This document shows, piece after piece, positions 18,313 to 27,759 of a stretch of 64,000 bases of DNA (positions within the stretch are counted from its first letter, which is position 1; every line of letters starts with the position of its first letter). The DNA lies in NCBI GenBank assembly GCA_963727845.1, contig CAVSHI010000003.1, forward strand, positions 558,001 to 622,000, written 5' to 3'. The stretch comes from JBEKTW01 sp963727845 (GTDB lineage Bacteria > Bacteroidota > Ignavibacteria > UBA10030 > SZUA-254). Below the pieces are notes generated by a model, which was given only the letters and a program-made list of their open reading frames with translations, was not told where the DNA came from and searched no databases. The position numbers and the translations under genes were made by a program.

Positions 18313-19706
18313 TCATCGCCAGTTCTTTCCTTCACTCTTCATATAGTGGGGCAGCTCATTATAAAAATGCGCAATTGTACGGATGCCGCCGTAGAAGTTC
18401 TCCAGGTTGATGAACTCATCGGGCGCATGGGCATTTTCATCCGGTTGCCCAAATCCCAACAGGACCGTATCCAACCCGAGAATTTCTTTGAACTGAACCA
18501 CGATAGGAATCGATCCACCTTCGCGCTGAAAGAGAGGCTTTTTCCCAAAACCTTTTTCCAGAGCCGCTGCGGCAGCCTTTACACCGGGGCTGTCGATCGG
18601 AGTTATTGCCGGCTCGCCTCCATGAATATAACGAACGTCGACATGAACGGTCTTGGGCGCAATTTTCCTTATGTGCTTCTCGAAAAGTTTCGCCACTCCG
18701 TCGGCCCCTTGATCGGGGACGAGCCGCATTGAAATTTTTGCGGTCGCCTTTGCCGGAAGTACCGTCTTGGCGCCTTCACCCGTGAATCCTCCCCAGATCC
18801 CGTTGCATTCGAGCGTTGGCCGCGCCCACAATCGTTCGATTGTCGAAAATCCCTTCTCACCGTAGAGAGACTTTACTCCCAGTTCCTGCGCGTATTTCCT
18901 GTCAGCCCACGGTAGTTTCTTGTATGAAGTGCGCTCCTTTTTCGTAAGCTGACGCACATCATGGTAAAAACCGGGAATTGTCACGCGCCCGTCTTTATCA
19001 TGCAATTGTGCTATGATCTCTGAGAGCGCCTGCACCGGGTTGTGGATGGATCCCCGAACGAGCCGGAGTGTAAATCACGATTCGGACCCTGCACTTCAAC
19101 TTCCATGTAGGTCAAGCCTCTCAATCCGTAACACACGGAAGGTATGCCCTTTCCAAACATCGATGTGTCAGAGATAACGACAAGGTCGGCCCGCAACAGA
19201 TCTTTATGCCCTTTGACAAATCCATCGAGATTCGGGCTGCCCACTTCTTCCTCGCCTTCGATGATCATTTTCAAATTGACGGGCAATTTGCCGCCGTTTC
19301 TCATGAAGGACTCGACGCTCTTGAAATGGATGAACACCTGGCCCTTGTCATCCGCAGACCCGCGGGCGTAGAGATTTCCATCCCGAATGGTCGCCTCGAA
19401 TGGAGGGGATGTCCAGAGCTCGACGGGGTCAACGGGCTGAACGTCATAGTGCCCGTACAACAGGACCGTCGGCTTCCCAGGGGCATTCATCCATTCTCCG
19501 TAGACAATCGGATGACCCGCTGTCGGGAAAATCTGAAGGTCGTTCATGCCGATCTTCTTCAGATGACTGGCTACCCATTCAGCACACCGCCGCACATCTT
19601 TTTTATTCTCCGGACTGGTACTGATGCTCGGAATTGCTAGAAACTCGTTCAACTCTCTGAGATGGCGCTCTTTATTGTCTTCGATGTACCGTATGATTTT
19701 TTCCAT
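18313..19706 (-). pseudogene. M20 family metallo-dipeptidase, single-base frameshift
   Basis: This is a zinc-dependent M20 exopeptidase split in two frames. The N-terminal piece (from 19706) carries GHYDVQPVDP with the metal-binding His, ARGSADDKGQVF with the bridging Asp, and EGEEEVGSPN with the catalytic Glu pair. It runs correctly to DLHSGSFG and then leaves frame. The rest (18313 to about 19045) continues as SIHNPVQALSEIIAQLHD to the end of the domain. Adding one G in the GGGG run (CCCC on the plus strand at 19052-19055) restores a 464-residue protein of normal length. Either the gene is broken or the homopolymer was miscalled. Confidence 0.85.
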
Positions 19707-19800
19707 ACACTCTGATGATTGTCGAATGGGTAGATAAGAAGGAGTCAGATATTTAGGTGAAATATAAGAAGAAGGACTCGGACTTGCAACACACGGAGAC

Positions 19801-19818
19801 GAATTAGGGCACTAATTC
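19801..19818. promoter_or_regulatory. Perfect 7-4-7 inverted repeat before hemX
   Basis: GAATTAG and CTAATTC flank a GGCA loop, ending 11 bases before the GTG that opens the hemX frame. A run of six T follows 13 bases downstream on the plus strand. It could be an operator for the heme operon or a weak terminator/attenuator. Confidence 0.35.
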
Positions 19819-19828
19819 CGACAATACT

Positions 19829-20761
19829 GTGTTTTTTGAATGGGAAGAAAGTCGTTTTCCCGCTATTTTTCGGAAATCCGGCTTTGCGAAAACCATCTCT
19901 TTTGAGTATCTTGAAAAGGCCATTTTCCATTTCATCCTGCATTTGATATTACGTTCCCTTGAAATATTACTTCCGCTGCTGTATTTCATCGCCATTTGGG
20001 CATATGCCCGGGCTTTTTTCAGTGGACTCAGAATTGCCGAAACGCTCAAAACTCCACTCCTGAGCGTCACCATCATTGTGCATATCGGCTACGTCGCGAT
20101 GCGGACGTTGGTGCTACAGCATCCTCCCATAACATCGTTATTTGAAATCCTCTCGCTGATGGCTCTCACGATAGGAGTGGCCTACGCATACATTGAATTC
20201 AGAACGAAGAATCGCGAGACCGGTTACTTCATTTTGATGCTCCCTTTCTTCTTCCAATTGATCTCCTCCATATTCATTAAGAACGTGACCGAGGTACGTC
20301 CGATCCTTCGGAGTAATTTATTGGGTTTTCACGTGTCGAGCGCACTTTTGGGGTACGCTGCTATAACGATTTCCGCCGTTTATGGATTTCTCTATCTTAT
20401 GTTGTATCACGACATAAAATCGAGCCGGTTCGGCGTAATCTACAAACGGCTTCCAAATCTTGAGATGCTGGAGCGGATGAGCTTTACAGCAACAGTTTTA
20501 GGGTTCATCTTCCTGACGATAGCAATAGGCGTCGGGCTCGTCTGGCTTCCACGTGCAGTTGAGAATTTTTCTTACGCCGACCCAAAATTGTTGGGCACGT
20601 TTGCGATCTGGCTCATCTATGCAATCGGGCTCACATCAAAGAGACTGGCGGGCTGGCAAGGACGACGGATCATCGTCCTATCCATGTTTGGTTTTGCCGT
20701 CGCCATGTTCTCGATAACGATCATCAACATGTTCTTTAGTAGATTTCATAACTTCTATTAA
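19829..20761 (+). CDS. HemX/CcsA-type cytochrome c assembly membrane protein
   Basis: This is an integral membrane protein of the CcmC/CcsA/HemX family (310 residues from a GTG at 19829). The first 38 residues are atypical, and a TTG at 19943 in front of LRSLEILLPLLYFIAIWAYAR may be the real start. About eight hydrophobic helices follow, with HVSSALLGYAAITISAVYGF and the family's closing pattern WQGRRIIVLSMFGFAVAMFSITIINMFFSRFHNF. Genes of this type sit directly upstream of hemA in many bacteria. They are thought to influence glutamyl-tRNA reductase levels or heme handling. Here hemA follows by about 90 bases. Confidence 0.82.
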   Translation: MFFEWEESRFPAIFRKSGFAKTISFEYLEKAIFHFILHLILRSLEILLPLLYFIAIWAYARAFFSGLRIAETLKTPLLSVTIIVHIGYVAMRTLVLQHPPITSLFEILSLMALTIGVAYAYIEFRTKNRETGYFILMLPFFFQLISSIFIKNVTEVRPILRSNLLGFHVSSALLGYAAITISAVYGFLYLMLYHDIKSSRFGVIYKRLPNLEMLERMSFTATVLGFIFLTIAIGVGLVWLPRAVENFSYADPKLLGTFAIWLIYAIGLTSKRLAGWQGRRIIVLSMFGFAVAMFSITIINMFFSRFHNFY

Positions 20762-20853
20762 TCTCTCCGTGTTGACGGCCGTCGCGGTTCTCCGGGCACG
20801 CAAAGGGCCATGACGGCGCATCCGACAATCAACATGGCTGGACAAACTGTTCT

Positions 20854-22131
20854 ATGAATTTATATTGCCTCGGCATAAACCATCGGACGGCACCTCTCGA
20901 GGTCCGGGAAAAGCTCTGGTTCTCCGATGATGAAACTCGCGCAACTCTCCCCACACTGAAGAACATCTATTTCGAAGAATGCGTGCTGGTCTCAACCTGC
21001 AATCGCACCGAGTTGTACTACATCCCGAAGCAACAGGGCGAGAACGGAGAACCGATCTGGAAAATCCTGGCCATGTACAAGAACGCAGGCAGCTTCGTCC
21101 AGGAACATCATTTTTACGCGCTTGATGCTCTGCATGCCGTGAAGCATCTGTTCGGCGTTGCGTCCGGAATCGACTCCATGGTCCTCGGCGACATCCAGAT
21201 CCTGAGCCAAATCAAGGAGTCGTTTCAGATTGCGAAAAATGTCCGCTGCACAGGGATATCTCTTAACCGTCTCTTCGAAAACGCTCTCCACGTCGGAAAG
21301 CGCTCGCGGACGGAAACGGAAATCAGTGCGGGTGCCGTCTCCGTTAGCTACGCCGCGGCCGAACTCGCATCAAAGATTTTTGAAGATCTCTCGAAGCGTA
21401 CGGCTCTGCTCATCGGCGCCGGTGAAACCGGAACGCTTACTGCCAAACATCTCGCAAGCCGCAGCATTGGAAAATTGATCATCACCAACCGGACCCGGCA
21501 AAGGGCCGAAGAGCTGGCCGTCCAGCTTCAAGGTCATGTCGTCGACTTCGAACGCATCGGCGCGGAACTTGAGAGCGTCGATATCATCGTCAGCGCAGTG
21601 GATTCCACGACACCCATCCTCTCCGCAAGTGACCTGCGGCAAACAATGAAACTGCGCGGAAACAGGCCGCTCGTCATCATCGACATCGGCGTGCCCCGCA
21701 ACATTGACCCCGCGGCGAACTCGGTCTCGAATATCTTCCTGCATGACCTCGACACCTTGAATCACGTCATCGATATCAACCTTACCCGGCGCCGGGCGGA
21801 AATTCCCAAGGTTCAGCAGATCATGCTTGATGAACTGACCGCCTACAACACCTGGTACAACTCGCTGCAGGTGACCCCCACGATTCAGGAACTTCGCGAT
21901 CAGTTCGAATCGATCCGAAAATCCGAAGTTGAGAAACATCTTCATCATTTCGCGACTGACCGGCAGGAAGAAATTGAAATGCTTACAAAACGCATCATAA
22001 ATAAAATTCTTCACACTCCCATGGTCAACCTCCGAAACAGCTCCGACCAGGAAGACGAGGACGACAAGCGACACAAAGTCCATCTGATTCGACACCTGTT
22101 CGGATTGGATCAAAAGAAGAAGAATGACTAG
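20854..22131 (+). CDS. hemA: Glutamyl-tRNA reductase
   Basis: This is the first committed step of C5 heme synthesis: NADPH reduction of glutamyl-tRNA(Glu) to glutamate-1-semialdehyde. The 425 residues start MNLYCLGINHRTAPLEVREKL. The catalytic Cys49 is in VSTCNRTELYY. The NADPH domain has LLIGAGETGTLTAKHL, and the C-terminal dimerisation helices are present. A charged tail after about residue 398 (rich in Glu, Asp, Lys) is longer than in E. coli. hemC starts inside the last codons (8-base overlap). Confidence 0.96.
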   Translation: MNLYCLGINHRTAPLEVREKLWFSDDETRATLPTLKNIYFEECVLVSTCNRTELYYIPKQQGENGEPIWKILAMYKNAGSFVQEHHFYALDALHAVKHLFGVASGIDSMVLGDIQILSQIKESFQIAKNVRCTGISLNRLFENALHVGKRSRTETEISAGAVSVSYAAAELASKIFEDLSKRTALLIGAGETGTLTAKHLASRSIGKLIITNRTRQRAEELAVQLQGHVVDFERIGAELESVDIIVSAVDSTTPILSASDLRQTMKLRGNRPLVIIDIGVPRNIDPAANSVSNIFLHDLDTLNHVIDINLTRRRAEIPKVQQIMLDELTAYNTWYNSLQVTPTIQELRDQFESIRKSEVEKHLHHFATDRQEEIEMLTKRIINKILHTPMVNLRNSSDQEDEDDKRHKVHLIRHLFGLDQKKKND

Positions 22132-23083
22132 GAAGTTGACGATAGGCAGCCGGGGAAGCGAGCTCGCGCTCTGGCAATCCACGTGGGTCAAGAATGAGCT
22201 TCAGAGGAAAATTCCCGGATTGCAGGTCGACGTCGTAGCTATCAGAACGACCGGCGACAATATCCTGGATTCACCTCTCTCCAAGATCGGCGACAAGGGA
22301 CTTTTTACGAAGGAAATTGAAGTCGCCCTTCTCGATCATACGATTGATGCCGCCGTCCACAGTATGAAGGATGTCCCCACAGACCTACCCGCCGGTCTGA
22401 CGATCGGCGCAGTTACAAAACGGGAGGATGTGCGTGACGTCTTTATCGCGCACCCTCAAAAGCCTTTCACAAGATTCACCGATGTTCCGCAGAAAGCAAA
22501 AATCGCGACGGGAAGCCTTCGCCGGAGGTCTCAATTACTCCACTGGCGGCCCGACCTCGAGATCATCGAGATACGCGGCAACCTCAATACACGATTAGCC
22601 AAGCTCGGGGAATCCGATTGGGATGGGATGATTCTTGCGCGTGCAGGAGTGCTCCGGCTGGGTCTGCAGAAGCGGATCACTGAAATCCTGCCGACGAACC
22701 GAATGCTGCCCGCGGTGGGCCAGGGGGCGCTCGCAATCGAGGTTCGCACGGCCGATAAACAGACGACGGGCTGGGTACAAAGGCTCGCGAGTACTTCCAC
22801 AACGGCGGCGGTCGCGGGCGAACGGGCGCTGCTGCGTTACCTTGAAGGCGGTTGCCAGATTCCAATAGGAACTTTTGGTCGCATTGATGACAATGAGTTT
22901 CATCTTGATGCAATCATCGGAAGTCTGGACGGCAAGAAAATCGTTCGAGGAAAAACTCATGGCGAACCCGACCAGGCGGAAGAATTGGGACGCGAGCTTG
23001 CAGAAACCCTTCTCAAAAGCGGTGGACGCGAGATTCTAGATCAAATCCGCAGGATGCTCCCGCACCAATTATCGGCAATATAG
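22124..23083 (+). CDS. hemC: Porphobilinogen deaminase (hydroxymethylbilane synthase)
   Basis: This enzyme condenses four porphobilinogens into hydroxymethylbilane using a dipyrromethane cofactor. The 319 residues begin with KLTIGSRGSELALWQ and include the catalytic SMKDVPTDLP, ATGSLRRRSQLL, and the cofactor-binding Cys244 in GGCQIPIGTFG. The start overlaps hemA and hemD follows after 7 bases, so the operon is tight. Confidence 0.97.
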   Translation: MTRKLTIGSRGSELALWQSTWVKNELQRKIPGLQVDVVAIRTTGDNILDSPLSKIGDKGLFTKEIEVALLDHTIDAAVHSMKDVPTDLPAGLTIGAVTKREDVRDVFIAHPQKPFTRFTDVPQKAKIATGSLRRRSQLLHWRPDLEIIEIRGNLNTRLAKLGESDWDGMILARAGVLRLGLQKRITEILPTNRMLPAVGQGALAIEVRTADKQTTGWVQRLASTSTTAAVAGERALLRYLEGGCQIPIGTFGRIDDNEFHLDAIIGSLDGKKIVRGKTHGEPDQAEELGRELAETLLKSGGREILDQIRRMLPHQLSAI

Positions 23084-23090
23084 TTTACAC

Positions 23091-23885
23091 ATGGCATCGT
23101 TGGGACTGACAGGAAAGACCATTGTGGTAACCCGCGCCGCTCACCAGGCTGAGCCACTTATCCTCGCGATAGAGGCCGAGGGAGGAACCGTGATTCCGTT
23201 TCCCACCATCTCGATCGAACAGCCCGAATCCTGGGATCCCTGCGATCGCGCGATCGATTCTCTGCACATGTACGACGGAATTGTTTTTACAAGCACCAAT
23301 GGCGTCGAGTTCTTTGCGAAAAGGTTGGATATCCGGAAAAGGTCGATTCAAGAACTCGCGCCAAAAATGATCTGCGTGGTGGGCGAAAAAACAAAACAGG
23401 CCGTCGAACGGTTCGGCTTGCGCGTGACAACGATGCCGGAGAGGTTCACCGCACTGGACCTCGCCAACGCCCTACGAGAGGAAAACCTTCGCAGCAAAAG
23501 CTTCCTCTTCGCACGCGGGAATCTCGGAAAGAACACTCTGCCCGAAGTCCTCAAGACCCTCGGGGCCAGCGTTGATTCCGTCATCGTCTATCAGACGTGC
23601 AAACCGCCGCATGAGGACGTCGACCGTATCCGCGCCATGCTCATGAATCGGGAAATAGACATCGTCACATTCACAAGTCCATCGACATTTAAGAATTTCA
23701 TCGACCTTCTTTCTGCCGGCATATTGGAAGAAACGCGCCCGAAGACGGCTGTCGCAGTCATCGGACCTGTCACCGCGAAGGCCGTTGCGGAGTCGGGCTT
23801 CACCGTCGATGTCCTCGCGGAAGAATCCACCGTCGATTCCCTTGTGCACGCAATTGTGGAATACGTCCACCGCCGGCAATCCTGA
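23091..23885 (+). CDS. hemD: Uroporphyrinogen-III synthase
   Basis: This enzyme cyclises hydroxymethylbilane with inversion of ring D. Sequence conservation in the family is low. Support comes from position between hemC and hemE, length (264 residues) and the two-domain pattern: GKTIVVTRAAHQAEPLILAIEAEGG at the start, DGIVFTSTNGVEFF, and DIVTFTSPSTFKNFIDLL with AVAVIGPVTAKAVAESGFTVDVLAEES in the second half. Confidence 0.93.
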   Translation: MASLGLTGKTIVVTRAAHQAEPLILAIEAEGGTVIPFPTISIEQPESWDPCDRAIDSLHMYDGIVFTSTNGVEFFAKRLDIRKRSIQELAPKMICVVGEKTKQAVERFGLRVTTMPERFTALDLANALREENLRSKSFLFARGNLGKNTLPEVLKTLGASVDSVIVYQTCKPPHEDVDRIRAMLMNREIDIVTFTSPSTFKNFIDLLSAGILEETRPKTAVAVIGPVTAKAVAESGFTVDVLAEESTVDSLVHAIVEYVHRRQS

Positions 23886-23899
23886 CATGAAAGCATCCC

Positions 23900-24949
23900 A
23901 TGCAAAATGACCTCTTCTTGAAGGCGTGCCTCCGCCAACCCGTGCCCCGCACGCCTGTATGGATCATGCGGCAGGCCGGGCGCTACCTGCCCGAGTATCG
24001 TGCAATCCGCCAGAAAGTGGATTTCCTTACTCTCTGTAAGACACCGGATCTTGCGGCGGAGGTCACTCTCCAGCCGGTGGATATTCTCGGTGTGGATGCG
24101 GCTATCATTTTTTCCGATATTCTCGTTCTTCCCGAAGCGATGGGCATGGAACTGTTCGTCGAAGAGGGAAAAGGCGGGCCCCGATTTTCCAGACCCATCC
24201 GCACCGCCTCAGAGATCGAAACACTTCTCGTCCCCGACCCGACCGATCGGTTGCACTTCGTCCTGGAGGCGCTCAGACTGACGAGAAAGCGATTGAACGG
24301 AAAAGTCCCGTTGATCGGATTTTCCGGTTCACCCTGGACGCTTGCAGCCTATATGATTGAAGGACGCGGATCAAAGACCTTCCGGCATGCCAAAGAGATG
24401 CTCTACGGTTCTCCAAAACAATTGCATGCGCTTCTCGACAAACTTGCGAAAGCCGTGGCATCATATTTAAGCGCGCAGATTGAGGCGGGCGCGCAGGCGG
24501 TCCAGATTTTCGACACCTGGGGCGGAATTCTGACGCAGGACGCCTTCGACGAGTTCTCCTTACGCTACATCCGTCAGGTTATCGCTGAAACGAAAACCAA
24601 CGGAGCTCCCATTATCGTTTTCTGCAAGGATTGCGGGCATTCTCTCGACAAAATAGCGGACAGCCGAACGGGTTGTCAGGTTGCGGGTCTCGATTGGACG
24701 ATCGATATCGGTACGGCACGGTCACTCGTCGGAAAACAGGTAGCCCTCCAGGGCAATCTCGACCCGACCGTTCTTTATTCAACGCCGGAAAAAATTCGCG
24801 AGGAAGTAAAATCGATTCTGAGAAAATTCGGAAACGGCGCCGGCCACATCTTCAACCTCGGTCATGGAATCCTTCCCGACATTCCGGTAGAGCACGTGAA
24901 AGAACTCGTGAGCGCGGTCAGGGAAGAAAGCGCGCGCTATCACCGATGA
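23900..24949 (+). CDS. hemE: Uroporphyrinogen decarboxylase
   Basis: This enzyme removes the four acetate carboxyls of uroporphyrinogen III to give coproporphyrinogen III. The 349 residues show the N-terminal signature VWIMRQAGRYLPEYR, then IIFSDILVLPEAMGM with the catalytic Asp, and GFSGSPWTLAAYMIEG. It lies 14 bases after hemD and 1 base before hemH. Confidence 0.97.
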   Translation: MQNDLFLKACLRQPVPRTPVWIMRQAGRYLPEYRAIRQKVDFLTLCKTPDLAAEVTLQPVDILGVDAAIIFSDILVLPEAMGMELFVEEGKGGPRFSRPIRTASEIETLLVPDPTDRLHFVLEALRLTRKRLNGKVPLIGFSGSPWTLAAYMIEGRGSKTFRHAKEMLYGSPKQLHALLDKLAKAVASYLSAQIEAGAQAVQIFDTWGGILTQDAFDEFSLRYIRQVIAETKTNGAPIIVFCKDCGHSLDKIADSRTGCQVAGLDWTIDIGTARSLVGKQVALQGNLDPTVLYSTPEKIREEVKSILRKFGNGAGHIFNLGHGILPDIPVEHVKELVSAVREESARYHR

Positions 24950-24950
24950 A

Positions 24951-25934
24951 ATGGATATAGAATCGGGGAAAAATATCGCCGTTGTGTTGTTTCAGCTCGG
25001 GGGACCAGATTCTCTCGAGGCCGTCGAACCGTTTCTCTATAACCTCTTTTGCGACCCGGACATCATTAATTTCCCGGGGGCATTCCTGGCTCGCAAGCCT
25101 CTCGCTAAATTCATTTCGTCGAGACGGTCTAAGAAAGTCGCCGAACATTATGCGGAGATCGGCGGTAAATCTCCCATCGTCGAGCTGACGGGAGTGCAAG
25201 CAACTGCCCTGCAAGCTGAACTCGATAAACGATGCCGGGCAAAGGTTTTTATCGCAATGCGCTACTGGCATCCATCCACGGAGGAGGTAATTGCGGAACT
25301 GAAAAAAAGCAAATACGACAAGATTATTCTCCTGCCACTCTACCCTCAATACTCAAAAGCGACGACGGCTTCCAGCGTGAACGAATGGAACCGACAATGC
25401 GCGAGACTGGATTTCACACATGTTCCTGCAGAAGTTGTCTGCTGTTACCATAACCACCCCCTCTATATTGAGGCGATTGTTGACAGAATCAACTCGGCGT
25501 ACCGGAGGTTTTCTGGCATAGCCCCCGACTGCACGGATCTTGTATTCAGCGCGCACGGGATTCCGTTAAGCCTTATCGCCGGGGGCGATCCCTACCAGCA
25601 GCATATCGAGGAAACTGTCAGACTCGTTGTGGAAAAGGGACAATGGAGATCGCCCCACGTTTTGTGCTACCAGAGCAAAGTCGGTCCGGCGGAATGGTTA
25701 AAGCCGTCTCTTCTTCAGACCATCCGGGAGCTTGCGGGGCGTGGCAGAAGACATTTGCTCGTCATACCCATTGCATTTATTACCGAGCACATTGAAACGC
25801 TCTACGAGATCAATATTGAAGCGCGCGCGGAGGCCGGCCATCTCGGCATCGCAAAGTTCGAAATGATGCCGGCACTCAACGACTCCCCGAAATTCATTGG
25901 ATGCCTCACCGATCTCGTCATGAAGAATGTATAA
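24951..25934 (+). CDS. hemH: Ferrochelatase
   Basis: This enzyme inserts the metal into the porphyrin at the end of the pathway. The 327 residues carry VVLFQLGGPDSLEAVEPFLYNLF, LPLYPQYSKATTAS, the active-site His in LVFSAHGIPLSLI, and YQSKVGPAEWLKPSL. The last block has the acidic VIPIAFITEHIETLYEINIE. The start lies 1 base after the hemE stop. Next comes an oxygen-dependent protoporphyrinogen oxidase, which implies the protoporphyrin-dependent route rather than the coproporphyrin route. Confidence 0.95.
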   Translation: MDIESGKNIAVVLFQLGGPDSLEAVEPFLYNLFCDPDIINFPGAFLARKPLAKFISSRRSKKVAEHYAEIGGKSPIVELTGVQATALQAELDKRCRAKVFIAMRYWHPSTEEVIAELKKSKYDKIILLPLYPQYSKATTASSVNEWNRQCARLDFTHVPAEVVCCYHNHPLYIEAIVDRINSAYRRFSGIAPDCTDLVFSAHGIPLSLIAGGDPYQQHIEETVRLVVEKGQWRSPHVLCYQSKVGPAEWLKPSLLQTIRELAGRGRRHLLVIPIAFITEHIETLYEINIEARAEAGHLGIAKFEMMPALNDSPKFIGCLTDLVMKNV

Positions 25935-25942
25935 ATCTTACA

Positions 25943-27337
25943 ATGACTGAAACATCTTCCAAATCCGTCGTTATCATAGGTGCCGGCGTGTCCGGCCTCT
26001 GCGCGGCTTATATGTTGAAAAAACGCGGAGTGAATGTGACGGTTCTCGAAAAGGATTCAGAACCCGGCGGCACGATGAAAACGCTCCATAATGGCGGGTG
26101 GCTCATCGAGGCGGGTCCCAATAGCGCGCTTGAGACAACACCTCTTTTTCAGCAACTCTTCGACGAGCTGGAAATCACAAATCGCCGCCTGTACGCGTCC
26201 GAAGAGGCTTCGAACCGTTATATTGTGCGGAAGGGAAAGCTTCACGCGCTCCCGATGTCTCCCAGCGCTTTCCTAAAATCACGTTTGTGGTCCTGGAACG
26301 GTAAAATCCGATTGTTGAAGGAACCGTTCGTCGGGCGGGCAAAGCGCGAGGAAACCGTCGCAGAATTTGTGCGGAGGCGGCTCGGGAACGAATTCCTCGA
26401 CTACGCCATCAATCCATTCGTCGCCGGCGTCTATGCAGGGAATCCGGAACAACTCTCGGTGCAGACGGCATTCCCGAAACTGTACGCCCTGGAAGAAAAA
26501 TATGGCGGGCTGATGAAAGGAATGGTCCTGGGTCGAAAAGATCGGAAGCAGCGGGCAGAAAAAGCAAAAGACCGGGCAAGACTGTTTTCATTTACCGGCG
26601 GGCTTGAAGTCTTTCCGAAAGCTATCGCGGAGAGACTCGGTAATTCGGTCAAGCTCGATTCAGCCGTCGACCGCATTATACCGGTGCGCGCGGGACGTTT
26701 TCCGGTCTACACCGTTTCGTATAAACACGACAACATCCAGTTTACGACAGAGGCAAACGCGGTCGTGCTTGCAACTCCAGCGTATGGCGCGGCGGCCATT
26801 GTCCGTCCGATCGACCCGGCGATGGCGGCAACTCTGGAATCCATTTACTACCCGCCGGTTGTGGAAGTGTTCCTTGGATTCAGGCAGGAGGACATCAAGC
26901 GGCCGTTGGACGGGTTTGGTTTCCTCGTTCCCGAAGTCGAACGCCGGAAGACCCTCGGCACTATCTGGTCTTCGGCTCTGTTCCCGAATCGGGCGCCGGC
27001 CGGGACCACAGCGTTGACAACATTCGTCGGAGGCGCACGCCAGCCCGAGCTTACGACAAGCAGCGACGAACAAATAATGGATATCGTTCTCTCTGAACTC
27101 CGATCGATAATGGAAATCGATGGAAGTCCTGTCTATTCCAAAATCATCCGTTGGGAGAGAGCGATCCCGCAGTACAACCTCGGGTACTACAAGATTCTGA
27201 AGGCAATCGAACAGTTCGAACAGAACTTCCAGGGAACGTTCGTTTGCAGTAATTATCGCGGCGGTATAGCCGTTGGGGATTGCGTGATGAGCGCGGACAA
27301 GCTGACCGAGAGAGTTCTTCAATATTTACATATATGA
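25943..27337 (+). CDS. hemY: Protoporphyrinogen oxidase, HemY/PPOX type
   Basis: This FAD enzyme oxidises protoporphyrinogen IX (or coproporphyrinogen III). The start is the ATG at 25943, which gives 464 residues: MTETSSKSVVIIGAGVSGLCAAYML with the GxGxxG dinucleotide fold, then LEKDSEPGGTMKTL. PPOX features follow: NPFVAGVYAGNPEQLSVQTAFPKL, and the C-terminal FAD contact NYRGGIAVGDCVMSA. It closes the hemX-A-C-D-E-H-Y run; hemF or hemN for the preceding step is not in the window. Confidence 0.93.
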   Translation: MTETSSKSVVIIGAGVSGLCAAYMLKKRGVNVTVLEKDSEPGGTMKTLHNGGWLIEAGPNSALETTPLFQQLFDELEITNRRLYASEEASNRYIVRKGKLHALPMSPSAFLKSRLWSWNGKIRLLKEPFVGRAKREETVAEFVRRRLGNEFLDYAINPFVAGVYAGNPEQLSVQTAFPKLYALEEKYGGLMKGMVLGRKDRKQRAEKAKDRARLFSFTGGLEVFPKAIAERLGNSVKLDSAVDRIIPVRAGRFPVYTVSYKHDNIQFTTEANAVVLATPAYGAAAIVRPIDPAMAATLESIYYPPVVEVFLGFRQEDIKRPLDGFGFLVPEVERRKTLGTIWSSALFPNRAPAGTTALTTFVGGARQPELTTSSDEQIMDIVLSELRSIMEIDGSPVYSKIIRWERAIPQYNLGYYKILKAIEQFEQNFQGTFVCSNYRGGIAVGDCVMSADKLTERVLQYLHI

Positions 27338-27759
27338 TACCACCCACCACCACCGTGCCCACGGAAGAATTCTAAATCCTAAACCTCAAATCCAAGCAGG
27401 ACCTAAATTCTCATACCTGTAACCTGAAACCTGACTCCTCCTCTCACGTCTAACCTACAGCCTAAATTCTAAACAGGTCTAAAATTCCAAGATCTAATCT
27501 TCAAAGTCCGCTCCCCAGTATGCCGCTCCCACTCCCAATCCAGAAGCTTGGTGCGCAAACCTCGAAAATCAAAAATTGGAAATCGAAAATCCGAGATGCA
27601 TCTCTCCCAAAAAATTCGTACATTTTCATCTAATTCTGCGGCTCTTGAAGAGGGACATACCTCGGAGACCCACTAAAACCAGCGCCTGTACAACATCATT
27701 CTGTTGGGACGGCAAAAGTCAACCAGTTCAATCCGCAACCAACGCATAAGGATACGACA
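27338..27759. repeat. Non-coding gap with degenerate short-word repeats
   Basis: The 420 bases between hemY and gltA hold no supported gene. Bases about 27370-27500 are built from imperfect reiterations of words such as CCTAAA, AACCT and AAATCC, with strong C-over-G strand skew. Bases about 27555-27595 repeat CGAAAATC/GGAAATC. A similar word-like, strand-skewed block occurs before hemL. The gltA promoter presumably lies in 27600-27740, but no convincing -35/-10 pair was seen. Confidence 0.5.

Noticed and set aside
19745..19870. Possible degenerate tRNA on the minus strand upstream of the M20 gene
   Set aside because: A GTCCGAGTCC-like segment recalls a T arm, but no stems for the acceptor, D or anticodon arms can be drawn.
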